Positions 7,714-16,225 of a DNA stretch of 39,942 bases are shown one piece after another; positions within the stretch are counted from its first letter, which is position 1; each line of letters begins with the position of its first letter. The DNA is from Hyphomicrobiales bacterium (GTDB taxonomy: Bacteria > Pseudomonadota > Alphaproteobacteria > Rhizobiales > Beijerinckiaceae), in the NCBI GenBank assembly GCA_947455725.1, contig CANGPL010000022.1, positions 1 through 39,942 of the forward strand, given 5' to 3'. The notes beneath the pieces are model-generated. The model ran no database searches. It was not told the DNA's origin and was given only the letters and a program-made list of their open reading frames with translations. A program made the translations under genes and the position numbers.

Positions 7714-9507
7714 TTGGCCTCGGTTCGTCGTTCATCCTCATTGATCGGAAGTGCTATTCGTTCGGCACGTGGACCGTTTATTATTGTCGCGGTTCTGTCC
7801 GGTGTCGTGAACCTTTTGGCTCTGACGGGATCTATTTACATGATGCAGGTCTATGACCGCGTCATGTCCAGCCACTCCGTGCCTACACTCGTAGCGTTGA
7901 GCCTTGTGGCAGCTTGGTTCTATTTGATTCAAGGTATCTTGGAAGTCGTTCGCTCGCGCATCTTGATCCGTGTCGGAATGGCGTTTGACGAAACCTATGC
8001 CAATCGTGTTTTTGATGCAGTGGTGCGCCTTCCGCTCCGGTCAAGCCGCAGCGGAGCCGAGGCATTGTTGCCCATCCGCGATATAGACGCCATCAGAACA
8101 TTTCTATCGGGAAATGGCCCGATTGCAGTGTTTGATCTGCCGTGGATGCCGATTTATCTTGCTTTGATCTGTCTGCTCCATCCGGCGCTTGGCCTTTTGG
8201 CTGTGGGAGGCGCTACGGTGCTTTGCTTTATGACCTGGCTTACCGATTCTAAGTCAGGTGACGCCTCGAAGGAGGTTTCGCGCGAAGCAGGGCATCGGAT
8301 GGCTTTTGCTGAGTCCGGTCGCCGCAATGCTGAGATCATTCAGGCAATGGGCTTGACGGAGCGAATGGCAAAGCGCTGGAGCGCGATTAATTACCGGTTT
8401 TTGAAGCAAAATGAGATCCTATCCGACGTAAGTGGAGGACTTGGTGGGGTTTCAAAAGTATTTCGCTATATTTTGCAATCGGCGGTGCTGGGCCTTGGCG
8501 CATTCCTTGTTCTGAAGCAGGAATTATCCGGCGGGTCGATGATCGGAGCCTCGATTATTATGTCGCGCTCGCTTGCTCCGGTTGAAATGGCGATTGCCAA
8601 CTGGAAGTCGTTTATTGCCGCGCGCCAATCGGCCGTGCGTCTTGGCGAATTATTCAAGCATCTCGATGAAGGCAAAGAACCCATGCCACTCCCGCCGCCG
8701 ACGCGCCAATTGTCGGCTGAAGGCCTTTATCTGGCCCCGCCGGGTGGGCGGGAAGCAACGGTCCAGAACGCATCCTTCACACTTACGGCAGGGCAGGGGC
8801 TCGGCATTATAGGGCCAAGTGCGGCGGGAAAATCGACCTTGGCGCGTGGATTGGTCGGGGTATGGCCGCTTTTACGGGGCACAATCAGGCTCGATGGGGC
8901 GGCTTACGATCAATGGTCGAACGAGGCGTTAGGACGTCAGATCGGTTATCTGCCGCAGGACATCGAGTTATTTGATGGCAGTATTGCCGAGAATATTGCG
9001 CGATTTGATGAAACGGCGACATCTGATCAAATCGTCGCGGCAGCGCAAGCCGCAAGTGTCCACGATATGATTTTGCATTTAGCCAATGGATACGGAACGC
9101 GTATTGGCGAGGGTGGAAACTCGCTCTCGGCGGGACAAAGGCAAAGGGTTGCGTTGGCCCGCGCTTTGTTCGGAAATCCGTTTCTTGTGGTGCTTGATGA
9201 GCCTAATTCCAATCTCGACACGGAAGGTGACAATGCACTGACGGAGGCTATCAAATCGGTTCGGCTTCGCGGTGGCATCGTGATCGTCATCGCCCATCGG
9301 CCGAGTGCAATTGCTGCCGTCGATCAATTGGCATTCATGGTTGGAGGCCAGATTCAGGCGATCGGTCCGAGGGACGAGGTTCTCCGCAAGATTATGCAGG
9401 GGCAGTCCGGTGCACCTAGTGGCAGCAAACCGGCAACCGCCACTACACAGGTAGCCTTAGAGGCGCCTACCACCCCAACTGCCAGTGCGACGGAAGCGGC
9501 GCTATGA
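7714..9507 (+). CDS. Type I secretion system permease/ATPase (PrtD/PrsD-like ABC exporter)
   Basis: A 597-residue inner-membrane ABC exporter that drives ATP-dependent transport of unfolded cargo straight to the outside. Residues ~20-300 form the transmembrane domain with an opening hydrophobic helix (FIIVAVLSGVVNLLALTGSI) and the YDRVMSSHSVPTL motif typical of PrtD-type exporters. The nucleotide-binding domain has Walker A GPSAAGKST (~367), signature LSAGQRQRVALARAL (~470), Walker B VVLDEPNSNLD (~490) and H-loop IAHR. There is no C39 peptidase or C39-like domain at the N-terminus, consistent with cargo that keeps its ends. TTG 7714 is taken as start, preceded by GAGTGAG. The C-terminal ~35 residues are a Pro/Ala/Thr-rich tail. 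It overlaps the next gene by 4 bases (ATGA). Confidence 0.92.
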   Translation: MASVRRSSSLIGSAIRSARGPFIIVAVLSGVVNLLALTGSIYMMQVYDRVMSSHSVPTLVALSLVAAWFYLIQGILEVVRSRILIRVGMAFDETYANRVFDAVVRLPLRSSRSGAEALLPIRDIDAIRTFLSGNGPIAVFDLPWMPIYLALICLLHPALGLLAVGGATVLCFMTWLTDSKSGDASKEVSREAGHRMAFAESGRRNAEIIQAMGLTERMAKRWSAINYRFLKQNEILSDVSGGLGGVSKVFRYILQSAVLGLGAFLVLKQELSGGSMIGASIIMSRSLAPVEMAIANWKSFIAARQSAVRLGELFKHLDEGKEPMPLPPPTRQLSAEGLYLAPPGGREATVQNASFTLTAGQGLGIIGPSAAGKSTLARGLVGVWPLLRGTIRLDGAAYDQWSNEALGRQIGYLPQDIELFDGSIAENIARFDETATSDQIVAAAQAASVHDMILHLANGYGTRIGEGGNSLSAGQRQRVALARALFGNPFLVVLDEPNSNLDTEGDNALTEAIKSVRLRGGIVIVIAHRPSAIAAVDQLAFMVGGQIQAIGPRDEVLRKIMQGQSGAPSGSKPATATTQVALEAPTTPTASATEAAL

Positions 9508-10853
9508 GTGTTCAAATCGTCGACCAATCCAAGCCGGCCCCTGTTACCCATACAGAGGAAATTCGTCTCTCCGTCCGGTCTTATGCCATTTCGGGTCTGG
9601 CGATTTGCTTTGTGATGTTTGGAGGGGCTGTCCTTTGGAGCCTATTGGCCAACCTTGAGGGGGCTGTGGTCTCGTCGGGGATTGTGGTTGTTCAATCCAA
9701 TTTGCGTAAAATCCAACATCCTTCCGGCGGGATCATCGGTGAAATTCTTGTCCAAGACGGTCAGGTCGTCAATGAAGGCGATATCTTGATCAGGCTTGAT
9801 GAAACGGTAACGCGCGCAAATCTGCGGATCATTCGCGATCAATTAGCCCAGTTATCGGGCCGCCAGAGTAGACTTGAGGCGGAGCGTGATGGTGCTGCTA
9901 CCATTTCCTTTGAGCCCGAACTTTTGGACAATCCGGATGCAGCCTCCACCGTTCAAGGTGAAACCGCTTTGTTTAGGGCGCGGTTGGCTTCCCGAATGAG
10001 CCAACAGGCTCAATTGTCAGAGCGAATTGTGCAGTTGCGCGAGGAAATTACGGGCCAAACCGAACAGGTCGAGTCGAAGCGGCGCGAGATTGACCTGATC
10101 CGGTCCGAGCTGACGGGTGTTGAGTCCCTTTATAAAACCAATCTTGTACCGCTTGCCCGCTTAACCGCCTTGCAGCGGGAAGAAACGCGATTAACCGGCG
10201 AACGGGGTCAAATCGTTGCCCAAACGGCGGCAACCCGCGGTAAAATCAGTGAGACTGAACTGCAGATTCTCAATATTGATAAGGATCTGCAAGCGGAAGT
10301 GACACGAGATTTGCGCGATGTTGAAGCCAAAACAATGGAGCTTCGCGAACGCCGGATCACTGCAGAAGACCAGCTACGTCGGATAGTACTTTATTCACCT
10401 GTTGCCGGTGTGGTCCATCAACTTAATGTTCATACGGTAGGCGGCGTGATCCAAGCTGGCGAGCAGTTGATGCTCATTGTGCCGCGCAATGATAGCCTGA
10501 CCATCGAGGCAAAGATTGCGCCGACGGATATTGGCGCCATCAAAATCGATGGTTTGGCCCATCTTAAATTTGTTGCTTTCGACGCGCGGAAAACGCCGGA
10601 ATTAACCGGGCGGATTTCGGTGATTTCGGCGGATCTTGTGCAACCTCAGCCGGGATCCGTCCAAACCCAGCAGGCCCCTTATTATAATGTCCGGATTGAA
10701 CTGACAGCCGACGAAGTGGACAAGCTGGACGGCAAGCATGTCGTTCCCGGAATGCCGGTGGAAGTTTTTATAGCGACCGAACAACGCACGGCGTTCGGTT
10801 ATCTTGCCAAACCAATTATCGATCAATTTTCGAGGACATTCCGAGAGAAGTGA
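9504..10853 (+). CDS. HlyD-family type I secretion periplasmic adaptor
   Basis: A 449-residue membrane-fusion protein. It has a short cytoplasmic N-terminus, one membrane helix at ~30-52 (ISGLAICFVMFGGAVLWSLL), a lipoyl half-motif (GIVVVQSNLRKIQHPSGGII...VQDGQVVNEGDILIRLDET), a long coiled-coil hairpin (~residues 100-280, rich in Glu, Arg, Gln and Leu), the second lipoyl half (VLYSPVAGVVHQLNVHTVGG) and a C-terminal beta-barrel ending PIIDQFSRTFREK. Length and order match PrtE/PrsE-type adaptors. It bridges the ABC exporter to an outer-membrane TolC-like channel, which is not in this window and must be supplied from elsewhere. The start overlaps the exporter stop by ATGA, so translation is coupled. 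Confidence 0.92.
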   Translation: MSVQIVDQSKPAPVTHTEEIRLSVRSYAISGLAICFVMFGGAVLWSLLANLEGAVVSSGIVVVQSNLRKIQHPSGGIIGEILVQDGQVVNEGDILIRLDETVTRANLRIIRDQLAQLSGRQSRLEAERDGAATISFEPELLDNPDAASTVQGETALFRARLASRMSQQAQLSERIVQLREEITGQTEQVESKRREIDLIRSELTGVESLYKTNLVPLARLTALQREETRLTGERGQIVAQTAATRGKISETELQILNIDKDLQAEVTRDLRDVEAKTMELRERRITAEDQLRRIVLYSPVAGVVHQLNVHTVGGVIQAGEQLMLIVPRNDSLTIEAKIAPTDIGAIKIDGLAHLKFVAFDARKTPELTGRISVISADLVQPQPGSVQTQQAPYYNVRIELTADEVDKLDGKHVVPGMPVEVFIATEQRTAFGYLAKPIIDQFSRTFREK

Positions 10854-10856
10854 TAA

Positions 10857-11305
10857 CGGCTTTGTTTCTTCCGCTCTGAGAGCGCAACCGACATCAAGCT
10901 GCCGATAATACGAAATTCTGTTTGCTATCGAAAGCGAAATTGACAAAATTCCGGCAGTGATTGCAATTGACCTGCACAAATTTCGACGAAGCTTCCTGCT
11001 ATCAGATGCGCGCGCATAAGCAGTGATTAATACCGTTGATGCATTGAGCGACTGGAGCAAAACGACATTGCCGGCATGGACGGGTCGCGGAAACGATTTC
11101 CTTATAGGTTTCGTAAATCAGTAACTTCAACACTTATCGGTTATTGAGAATTTTAGAAATGCCGTTTGCCAAAGTATCTAAAATTACGAGCTCCACAGCT
11201 CGGGGAGGGGTTGGCGAAACTCTCGTCTCAGTTACGGCACCGGCGCTTGTCAATGCCTTGTTTAAGCCAACAGGTACGTGGCTGCCTTCCCTGAATATGT
11301 TTTAA
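10857..11305 (+). pseudogene. Ghost of a xanthine dehydrogenase-family molybdopterin-binding subunit
   Basis: The DNA just behind the HlyD stop translates in pieces to the C-terminal part of an isoquinoline/aldehyde oxidoreductase large subunit. Around 10910-11016 is YEILFAIESEIDKIP...FRRSFLLSDARA (family pattern: YN/HAFAVESFIDELA...FRxxLL). After an in-frame TAA at 11017-11019 comes AVINTVDALSDWSKTTLPAW then TGRGNDFLIGF (pattern: VLExVAExxGWGxPLPAGxGRGIAxxxxF). A separate frame, 11159-11305, gives GGVGETLVSVTAPALVNALF then KPTGTWLPSL (pattern: GGVGEPxxPPxAPAxxNAIFAATGxRxRxLP). Part of the sequence between the last two pieces is deleted. Stops, frame changes and deletion mean it is dead. The assignment rests on remembered family motifs, not an alignment. 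Confidence 0.6.
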
Positions 11306-11613
11306 AATTCAACCTCGTTTGCGGGTAGGATTGAATGAGGTAATATCCTCTTTAGCATGAAGCCATTCTTATGGATTTATCGATACGAGGGCGGGCATGC
11401 AACGCGATAGGTTATTATGTCGTCGAAACGATCCTGTGGCTGTGCCATGGGCTTTATAAATTTACCATCAAACTAAAAATCCGTAGAATCGTCGGGAAAG
11501 CGGAAATTGACTGTTGAATTAATATAGTTCGTTGTAGCGGTAAAAATGATTTCGTACCAATTAGTAAATTAGTTTTTGCTGCCGGAATTGTTAAAAATTA
11601 AGTTTAGGACTAT
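11306..11613. other. Non-coding stretch ahead of the prepilin peptidase gene
   Basis: About 300 bases, AT-rich toward the right. A 48-codon open frame (11371-11514) has no recognisable domain and no clear ribosome site. I see no hairpin terminator, tRNA or strong promoter. It probably holds the promoter for the downstream gene. Confidence 0.4.
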
Positions 11614-11622
11614 TTGGTATTT

Positions 11623-12096
11623 ATGCTCAATTTAATTCTTATTATTGGACTGATATTCATCCTTGTTTGGGCAAGCATTATCGATTTCTACGATATGATC
11701 GTGCCTGATTTGGCTAATTTAGCGGTCGCTTTTTTGGGGGTCGTGAGACTTGTCTTACTGGAAAAGATTAACTTTTTTGATGCAAGTTTTGGCGTAATTC
11801 TTGGGGGTGGTCTCTTACTTTGTGTCCGTGAAGCTTTTCGTATATTTGGGCAACGAGATGCCCTTGGGCTTGGAGATGTCAAGTTACTCGCTTCCGCCGG
11901 AATTTGGGTCGGATGGGCTGGGATTGGCCCAGTACTGCTGATTGGATCTTTATCAGCTCTTTTCGTGTTTGTTTTCAGTGCAATTCGTATTGGTAGACCG
12001 GCGTTTAATGTTCCAATACCTTTCGGACCATTTCTAGCCTTCGGTATTATTGATGTTGTATTGTCTTTTGAAATCATGAATTGGCAAGCCTTTTAG
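11623..12096 (+). CDS. gspO: Prepilin peptidase, minimal A24 type (GspO/CpaA-like)
   Basis: A 157-residue integral membrane aspartic protease that trims the short leader of type IV pilin-like proteins. The two catalytic aspartates of the A24 family are visible: Asp21 in SIIDFYDMIVPD and Asp85 in the GxGD motif of ALGLGDVK. It lacks the N-terminal cysteine-rich N-methyltransferase domain of classical GspO/PilD, so methylation of the new N-terminus is either absent or done elsewhere. About five or six hydrophobic segments are present. TTG 11614 is possible, but ATG 11623 is preferred; AGGAC at 11606 lies between the ideal spacings of the two. It converges on the gsp operon with a 10-base gap, and its targets are most likely GspG, H, I, J and K encoded there. 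Confidence 0.88.
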   Translation: MLNLILIIGLIFILVWASIIDFYDMIVPDLANLAVAFLGVVRLVLLEKINFFDASFGVILGGGLLLCVREAFRIFGQRDALGLGDVKLLASAGIWVGWAGIGPVLLIGSLSALFVFVFSAIRIGRPAFNVPIPFGPFLAFGIIDVVLSFEIMNWQAF

Positions 12097-12106
12097 GCTT
12101 TAATGA

Positions 12107-12607
12107 TTATTCTGCTTGTGTCGGCAATTTATCACGCTGAGTACGGGCCGTATTCGGGCGTAAGATCATATCGAGAGACAATGTCGTAGTGGTATCTCCA
12201 GATTTAAATGTAACGTCACGCCGATTGATGCTGATAAGGGTCCAATCCTTATAATTACCATGCAGGGAAACGCGAGTAACCTTGTCGCTGATAATATCTT
12301 TGATCAGAACCAGCCCGTCGATGTTGGAGGACAGTATTCCAACTAGTACTCCATCAAAGGTTTGCTCAGTAACTTCTGGGACGAGAGTAGGTGTATCCAC
12401 GATTGGTCCGAGAGGAGGCTTGCGAACCGACGAAAAAAGCGGGCGTTCACGATATGCTTTGAGTTCATCAAGGGGACGCACCCACTCATTTTCAGAAAAA
12501 CTTACAGGGCTAATCTGTCCATATGCTGTGAGTGTGAGAGTCACCATCATGCTTAGGATAAGTGCGCTTAAACTAAACTGCGATAATTTGATTGAGACTG
12601 AATTCAT
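12107..12607 (-). CDS. gspN: Type II secretion protein N/C-like (GspC homology-region protein)
   Basis: A 166-residue protein that starts with one hydrophobic N-terminal segment (FSLSALILSMMVTLTLTAYG). It then has a Pro-rich stretch after RERPLFSSVRKPP and a small beta domain (FDGVLVGILSSNIDGLVLIKD...DWTLISINRRDVTFKSGDTT) matching the homology region of GspC, often annotated as GspN in alphaproteobacteria. It probably links the inner-membrane platform to the secretin periplasmic domain. There is no PDZ domain and no other GspC in the cluster, so it is the best candidate for the GspC role. ATG 12607 overlaps the gspM stop as ATGA and is preferred to the longer frame. Last gene of the minus-strand gsp operon. 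Confidence 0.75.
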   Translation of the reverse strand: MNSVSIKLSQFSLSALILSMMVTLTLTAYGQISPVSFSENEWVRPLDELKAYRERPLFSSVRKPPLGPIVDTPTLVPEVTEQTFDGVLVGILSSNIDGLVLIKDIISDKVTRVSLHGNYKDWTLISINRRDVTFKSGDTTTTLSLDMILRPNTARTQRDKLPTQAE

Positions 12608-13170
12608 GGACGAGAACCTGCCCACAAGCCTGAGACAAAGACATTGCCTTGGAGTTTATTCGCTGTATTTGTTATTTCCACTTGTCGCATTGGCTTTATA
12701 GCAATTTCGTCGATGTAAATCGCTGGCCGGAAGGTTTCAATCGCATGTAAAGTAGCCTGCAAAGAAGCTTCGTCAATTAAAAAGCCAGCGGAAAGTTCTA
12801 TGCGGGATGATTTTTTTGTTGATTCGAGTGAAATTATTTCAGTAGATAAAACTGTACCGCCATAAGCCGTAAAGGCTGCATTAATCCATTTTTGAAGACT
12901 GGCTGCTGCACGAGGTGCTGACGCCGATGCAATCTGATAGTCGTCTAAATGAACCGCTATTGCTTTAATTGTATTTGGTTGTGTTGTTAAACGGGTTTCG
13001 AATTCATTTAGAATCGATTGTTTGTCAGAAAGCTCCTTCAACTGATCTAGGATACTGAAAATAGAGACTGCCATCGAAATCGTCATCGCCACTGACAATC
13101 CGACTACCATAAACATGGCTTGTATATGGTCTCTGCTCAATTGAATTGGTAAAGCAAGACTAACCTTCAT
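12604..13170 (-). CDS. gspM: Type II secretion inner-membrane protein GspM-like
   Basis: A 188-residue protein with one membrane helix near residues 20-42 (MFMVVGLSVAMTISMAVSIF), a coiled-coil-like segment (LDQLKELSDKQSILNEFETRL) and a periplasmic ferredoxin-like alpha/beta domain. This is the GspM/PilO plan: a bitopic platform protein pairing with GspL. Sequence is diverged, so the call rests on position between gspL and gspN, size and topology. It overlaps both neighbours by ATGA, indicating tight translational coupling. Confidence 0.75.
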   Translation of the reverse strand: MKVSLALPIQLSRDHIQAMFMVVGLSVAMTISMAVSIFSILDQLKELSDKQSILNEFETRLTTQPNTIKAIAVHLDDYQIASASAPRAAASLQKWINAAFTAYGGTVLSTEIISLESTKKSSRIELSAGFLIDEASLQATLHAIETFRPAIYIDEIAIKPMRQVEITNTANKLQGNVFVSGLWAGSRP

Positions 13171-14186
13171 GGCTTATTCATTCCACGCCCCGTAACGATC
13201 GCGTCAATGCGAAAACTATCACCAGCCTGTTGTCGTGTGGTTGCTGCAGAAAAAGTTGCATTTGTAAAAAAATCAGAACTATCGATCAACGCTGGTAGGC
13301 TTGTTACATCAGTCGAAATACCCTCAATATGGATTATTCGCTTCTCGATTGTTATTGCCGTAAGGTACGTATTGTCGGGCAGAATGCGAGCTAGTTCATT
13401 TAATACTTCAACGACTGGCCGCTCATTTCGTTTTAGATCGGTGGCAATGACAATTTCATCTGAACTTTGATCATTTTTATTGGTCAATTCGATTTTTTCC
13501 CGTTTAATATTTTCGAGCCGTAATTGGATTGCGTCAATTTCGGATCTGATGAAATATTGCATGGATAAGTCTGAAATATATAAAATAAATACAATGACCA
13601 AAAAACCTGATAATAATCTCCTAATTATTGCTGAAGATGCTTTAGGCATTGACGATAGATGATTGATCGGTAAACGGATCGTATGTCTTTGGTCTTCTAT
13701 CTTTACTGTCACTTCGCAATAGATTTTTTTTGTTCGTAAATCATTGAACGGGATAAGCAACTCATCAATCTTCGTTTTCTTCGTTGCCGCAATACAGACA
13801 GCAAGATCGTTTTTATTTTCCTGGACGATTGCCCAACCGAAAAGCGTCTGTTCAGCTTTCCAAGGCATCAAGCGATCAATTTGTGATCGTATGATTCCAT
13901 CAATATAGGACCTGGCGCCTACCGGCAATGATAGCTGACGGATTAAAAAGTGGCTTTCTTTAAGCTCTATGTGAATCTCATGATCCCGAGTAATTTCTTC
14001 AAGGTATTTACGAAGAGTAAGTGACGAGAAGGTACGTCCATCGTTACCCAATTGAATAAAAGCTCCACCTTCTTGTTCTGCAAATCTCAATTGGCGATTG
14101 CGCGTGAACTGCCCAGCCAGAATACTGAAGCCAATTGTGGCCTGACTAATTTGACGGTCGATAAAGCCGGTTAAACGCACACTCAC
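13167..14186 (-). CDS. gspL: Type II secretion inner-membrane protein GspL-like (PilN-type)
   Basis: A 339-residue protein with an N-terminal cytoplasmic portion (~1-195), a membrane helix at ~196-215 (IIRRLLSGFLVIVFILYISDL), a coiled-coil segment (DAIQLRLENIKREKIELTNK) and a periplasmic PilN-like domain (EVLNELARILPDNTYLTAIT). The SxxxxxxxxxQIDRLMPWKAEQ stretch in the cytoplasmic part is characteristic of alphaproteobacterial GspL/PilN hybrids. It should recruit the GspE ATPase to the platform. GTG 14186 is the start, preceded by GGATGAG. It starts 30 bases after the gspK stop and overlaps gspM by ATGA. Confidence 0.8.
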   Translation of the reverse strand: MSVRLTGFIDRQISQATIGFSILAGQFTRNRQLRFAEQEGGAFIQLGNDGRTFSSLTLRKYLEEITRDHEIHIELKESHFLIRQLSLPVGARSYIDGIIRSQIDRLMPWKAEQTLFGWAIVQENKNDLAVCIAATKKTKIDELLIPFNDLRTKKIYCEVTVKIEDQRHTIRLPINHLSSMPKASSAIIRRLLSGFLVIVFILYISDLSMQYFIRSEIDAIQLRLENIKREKIELTNKNDQSSDEIVIATDLKRNERPVVEVLNELARILPDNTYLTAITIEKRIIHIEGISTDVTSLPALIDSSDFFTNATFSAATTRQQAGDSFRIDAIVTGRGMNKP

Positions 14187-14216
14187 GTGACCATACTCAT
14201 CCTCGGCATAAGCCGC

Positions 14217-15098
14217 TTAGTTTAAGTTTGAAGAATAATAATACAGTATTCGATACGGTTCCACATCATTTGGAAAGATTGCTGCTACAATTTCGACGCT
14301 CCTGACCACTCCGGATTTCAAGCGAACCGTTATCGTAAATCTCGTTGTTTGGCATTGTTGGATATCCACGTCTGAACGACTTATGCCAAGGCTAGCTAAA
14401 ATTGCTACGCTGTCCTTCTTCGATCGGCCATGGAGCGTCAAAAGGTCTTGGAGGCGAAGACTGGTCATTTCAGGTAAATTAGAAAGCACCATCTCCGACG
14501 CAATCCTAGGATCAATCGATTTCTTGCCTGAATATACGGTTATAAAGGGGGAAAGTCGGTGAAAAAGTTCTAATGATACGCCGTTGATCGATAATAACTC
14601 ATCAGGATGTGCAAACGGCCTTTGATTGGCTAACGGCATCCTAGCAGAAGGCTGCGGTTCCTTAGCTTGGCCAGTATCGCCTCGTCGCTCAATAATTTCC
14701 TGGGCAATTTTATCGGGCTGATCTGAAGGGGTGCCTAACGCCTTTATTAATCCCGAGATTGATTGCTGCGATGCGCTATTTATATCTAAGCGAGCGTTTT
14801 CGCCACGCCAGGCAATCGAAACTTCACTGTCATTCAAAATAATATTCGTACGCCCCTCAACAGCTTGTTCCTCTGACGTTGACATGACATTGTAAACGCC
14901 GATTTCAAGACCACTTGTAGTGAGAATGTTTAATTCTATCTGATCAGAATCAATCGCCAGTGCGCTCGATCTATTGACGATTAAACGTGAAGTGCTAGTA
15001 AGCACAACAACAAGCAGTAATAGGATTAATAAGGCTGATACCAGAACTGCGCCTCTCTCGTTTGAATCTATCCGCTTGCCATTTTTGTCAACGGTCAT
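14217..15098 (-). CDS. gspK: Type II secretion minor pseudopilin GspK
   Basis: A 293-residue protein. After a charged leader comes ERGAVLVSALLILLLLVVVL, a prepilin-like cleavage site followed by the hydrophobic pilin helix; the Glu at position +5 found in other pseudopilins is absent, as is usual for GspK. The large periplasmic part includes a helix-hairpin-helix-like helical insert (PLANQRPFAHPDELLSINGV, then SLELFHRLSPFITVYS) typical of the GspK alpha domain at the pseudopilus tip. ATG 15098 is the start. It lies 36 bases from gspJ. Confidence 0.88.
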   Translation of the reverse strand: MTVDKNGKRIDSNERGAVLVSALLILLLLVVVLTSTSRLIVNRSSALAIDSDQIELNILTTSGLEIGVYNVMSTSEEQAVEGRTNIILNDSEVSIAWRGENARLDINSASQQSISGLIKALGTPSDQPDKIAQEIIERRGDTGQAKEPQPSARMPLANQRPFAHPDELLSINGVSLELFHRLSPFITVYSGKKSIDPRIASEMVLSNLPEMTSLRLQDLLTLHGRSKKDSVAILASLGISRSDVDIQQCQTTRFTITVRLKSGVVRSVEIVAAIFPNDVEPYRILYYYSSNLN

Positions 15099-15134
15099 GG
15101 TAAGTTACCATTCTTGGTTCGCGCCGCTCGGTCA

Positions 15135-15809
15135 TCAATTTTTTTCAACATTTTGTCGTGGTGTAAGCTCCTGAGCTTCGGTAGTTGCAAGACATTCTTT
15201 AAACTCTGTGGCTCGAGCGCAAGTTGCCGGCCAGGGCGCATGGGGTTTTGCGATAAATGACAATGGTTGGCTGAAGGGCGTACCAGCTTTAATAACTGTA
15301 ATTCGAATTGCATTCGGCAAGGACTGCCCAGTCCATGTTGATTTCCAAGATCCATTCTCTTTCATGTATAAAAAATTAACGACATATTCATTTGTTAATA
15401 ATGGAACAATTTCGTCCCACTCATCACCGGTCTTGGATTCTGGACTTTGTACAGCTCGTGAGGCACGTAAGAGACCACCATGTTTGGCCGCCAAAAGGCC
15501 GACGGAGAAGAGGCCTTCGTTGTGAGGTCCATTGCCATTAATAATAAAATTTACGCTCTGGTCTGATCCTTTAAACAATAGCGATGAGGATAATTCTGAA
15601 CTCGGTATTGCAAGCATGCCAGATAGGTCATTTGCGATCCGGTTTACCGTAAGTGCAATGATCTCAATATCCTCTGCACGCTTCGCGCCCGCATTCCAGT
15701 TGGATAGCCATTGCCGCGTTACAATCGATAACATTGAAAGCAATAGGCCCGTCAATACAAGCGCAGCTACGCTTTCTAGCAATGTGAACCCAGCCTCCGT
15801 CCGCCTCAT
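15135..15809 (-). CDS. gspJ: Type II secretion minor pseudopilin GspJ
   Basis: A 224-residue pseudopilin. A six-residue leader ends at Gly, followed by FTLLESVAALVLTGLLLSML with the conserved Glu+5 and an N-methylation-type hydrophobic helix. The larger C-terminal globular part and the position between gspI and gspK fit GspJ, part of the H-I-J-K tip complex. It overlaps the gspI stop by ATGA. Distinguishing J from other minor pseudopilins rests on size and gene order. Confidence 0.82.
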   Translation of the reverse strand: MRRTEAGFTLLESVAALVLTGLLLSMLSIVTRQWLSNWNAGAKRAEDIEIIALTVNRIANDLSGMLAIPSSELSSSLLFKGSDQSVNFIINGNGPHNEGLFSVGLLAAKHGGLLRASRAVQSPESKTGDEWDEIVPLLTNEYVVNFLYMKENGSWKSTWTGQSLPNAIRITVIKAGTPFSQPLSFIAKPHAPWPATCARATEFKECLATTEAQELTPRQNVEKN

Positions 15810-16225
15810 TTTTTAACCTTACTCAGCATGATCATATCTTTCGAAATTTTCATGCCGGACGAACTTTCAACACGGGTTGAAACTATAATTGGTTGCCAAG
15901 TCTGATTAATTTTTAGGGTATTACTTGTTAGGTATTTAAGGGACTTAATTGACCGCTCAATCTTTAAACCATTCATCACAAAGCTAATCGTTGTTGGTAG
16001 TGTTGAAAGGCCAGATCTATCAATTTCTAAGGTAGCCTCGAGTGTATGGGCCATAGGCAATCGTTCGGTCAGTCTGCTGGCATAATAGAGTGTGTCGCGC
16101 ATGATCGGTGCCAATACGGCCATAAACAAACCGACTATAAATATTGCAATCAATACTTCCGGCAATGAAAAGCCACTATCGCCTGATCCGAAATTAGCTT
16201 TTGAGTAATAATTTCTAATCCGCAA
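15806..16225 (-). CDS. gspI: Type II secretion minor pseudopilin GspI
   Basis: A 139-residue pseudopilin with a 17-residue basic leader and the cleavage/helix motif GFSLPEVLIAIFIVGLFMAV, which contains Pro+4 and Glu+5. The small periplasmic domain suits GspI, the tip nucleator. TTG 16225 is used as start, with GGGAG eight bases upstream; no ATG is available before the leader. It overlaps gspH by 11 bases and gspJ by 4. Confidence 0.82.
   Translation of the reverse strand: MRIRNYYSKANFGSGDSGFSLPEVLIAIFIVGLFMAVLAPIMRDTLYYASRLTERLPMAHTLEATLEIDRSGLSTLPTTISFVMNGLKIERSIKSLKYLTSNTLKINQTWQPIIVSTRVESSSGMKISKDMIMLSKVKK

Noticed and set aside
10602..11060. 152-residue minus-strand open frame across the hlyD end
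   Set aside because: Half is antisense to the HlyD coding region and the rest is antisense to the molybdopterin-subunit relic.
11371..11514. 48-codon plus-strand open frame
   Set aside because: Too short, no ribosome site and no recognisable motif.
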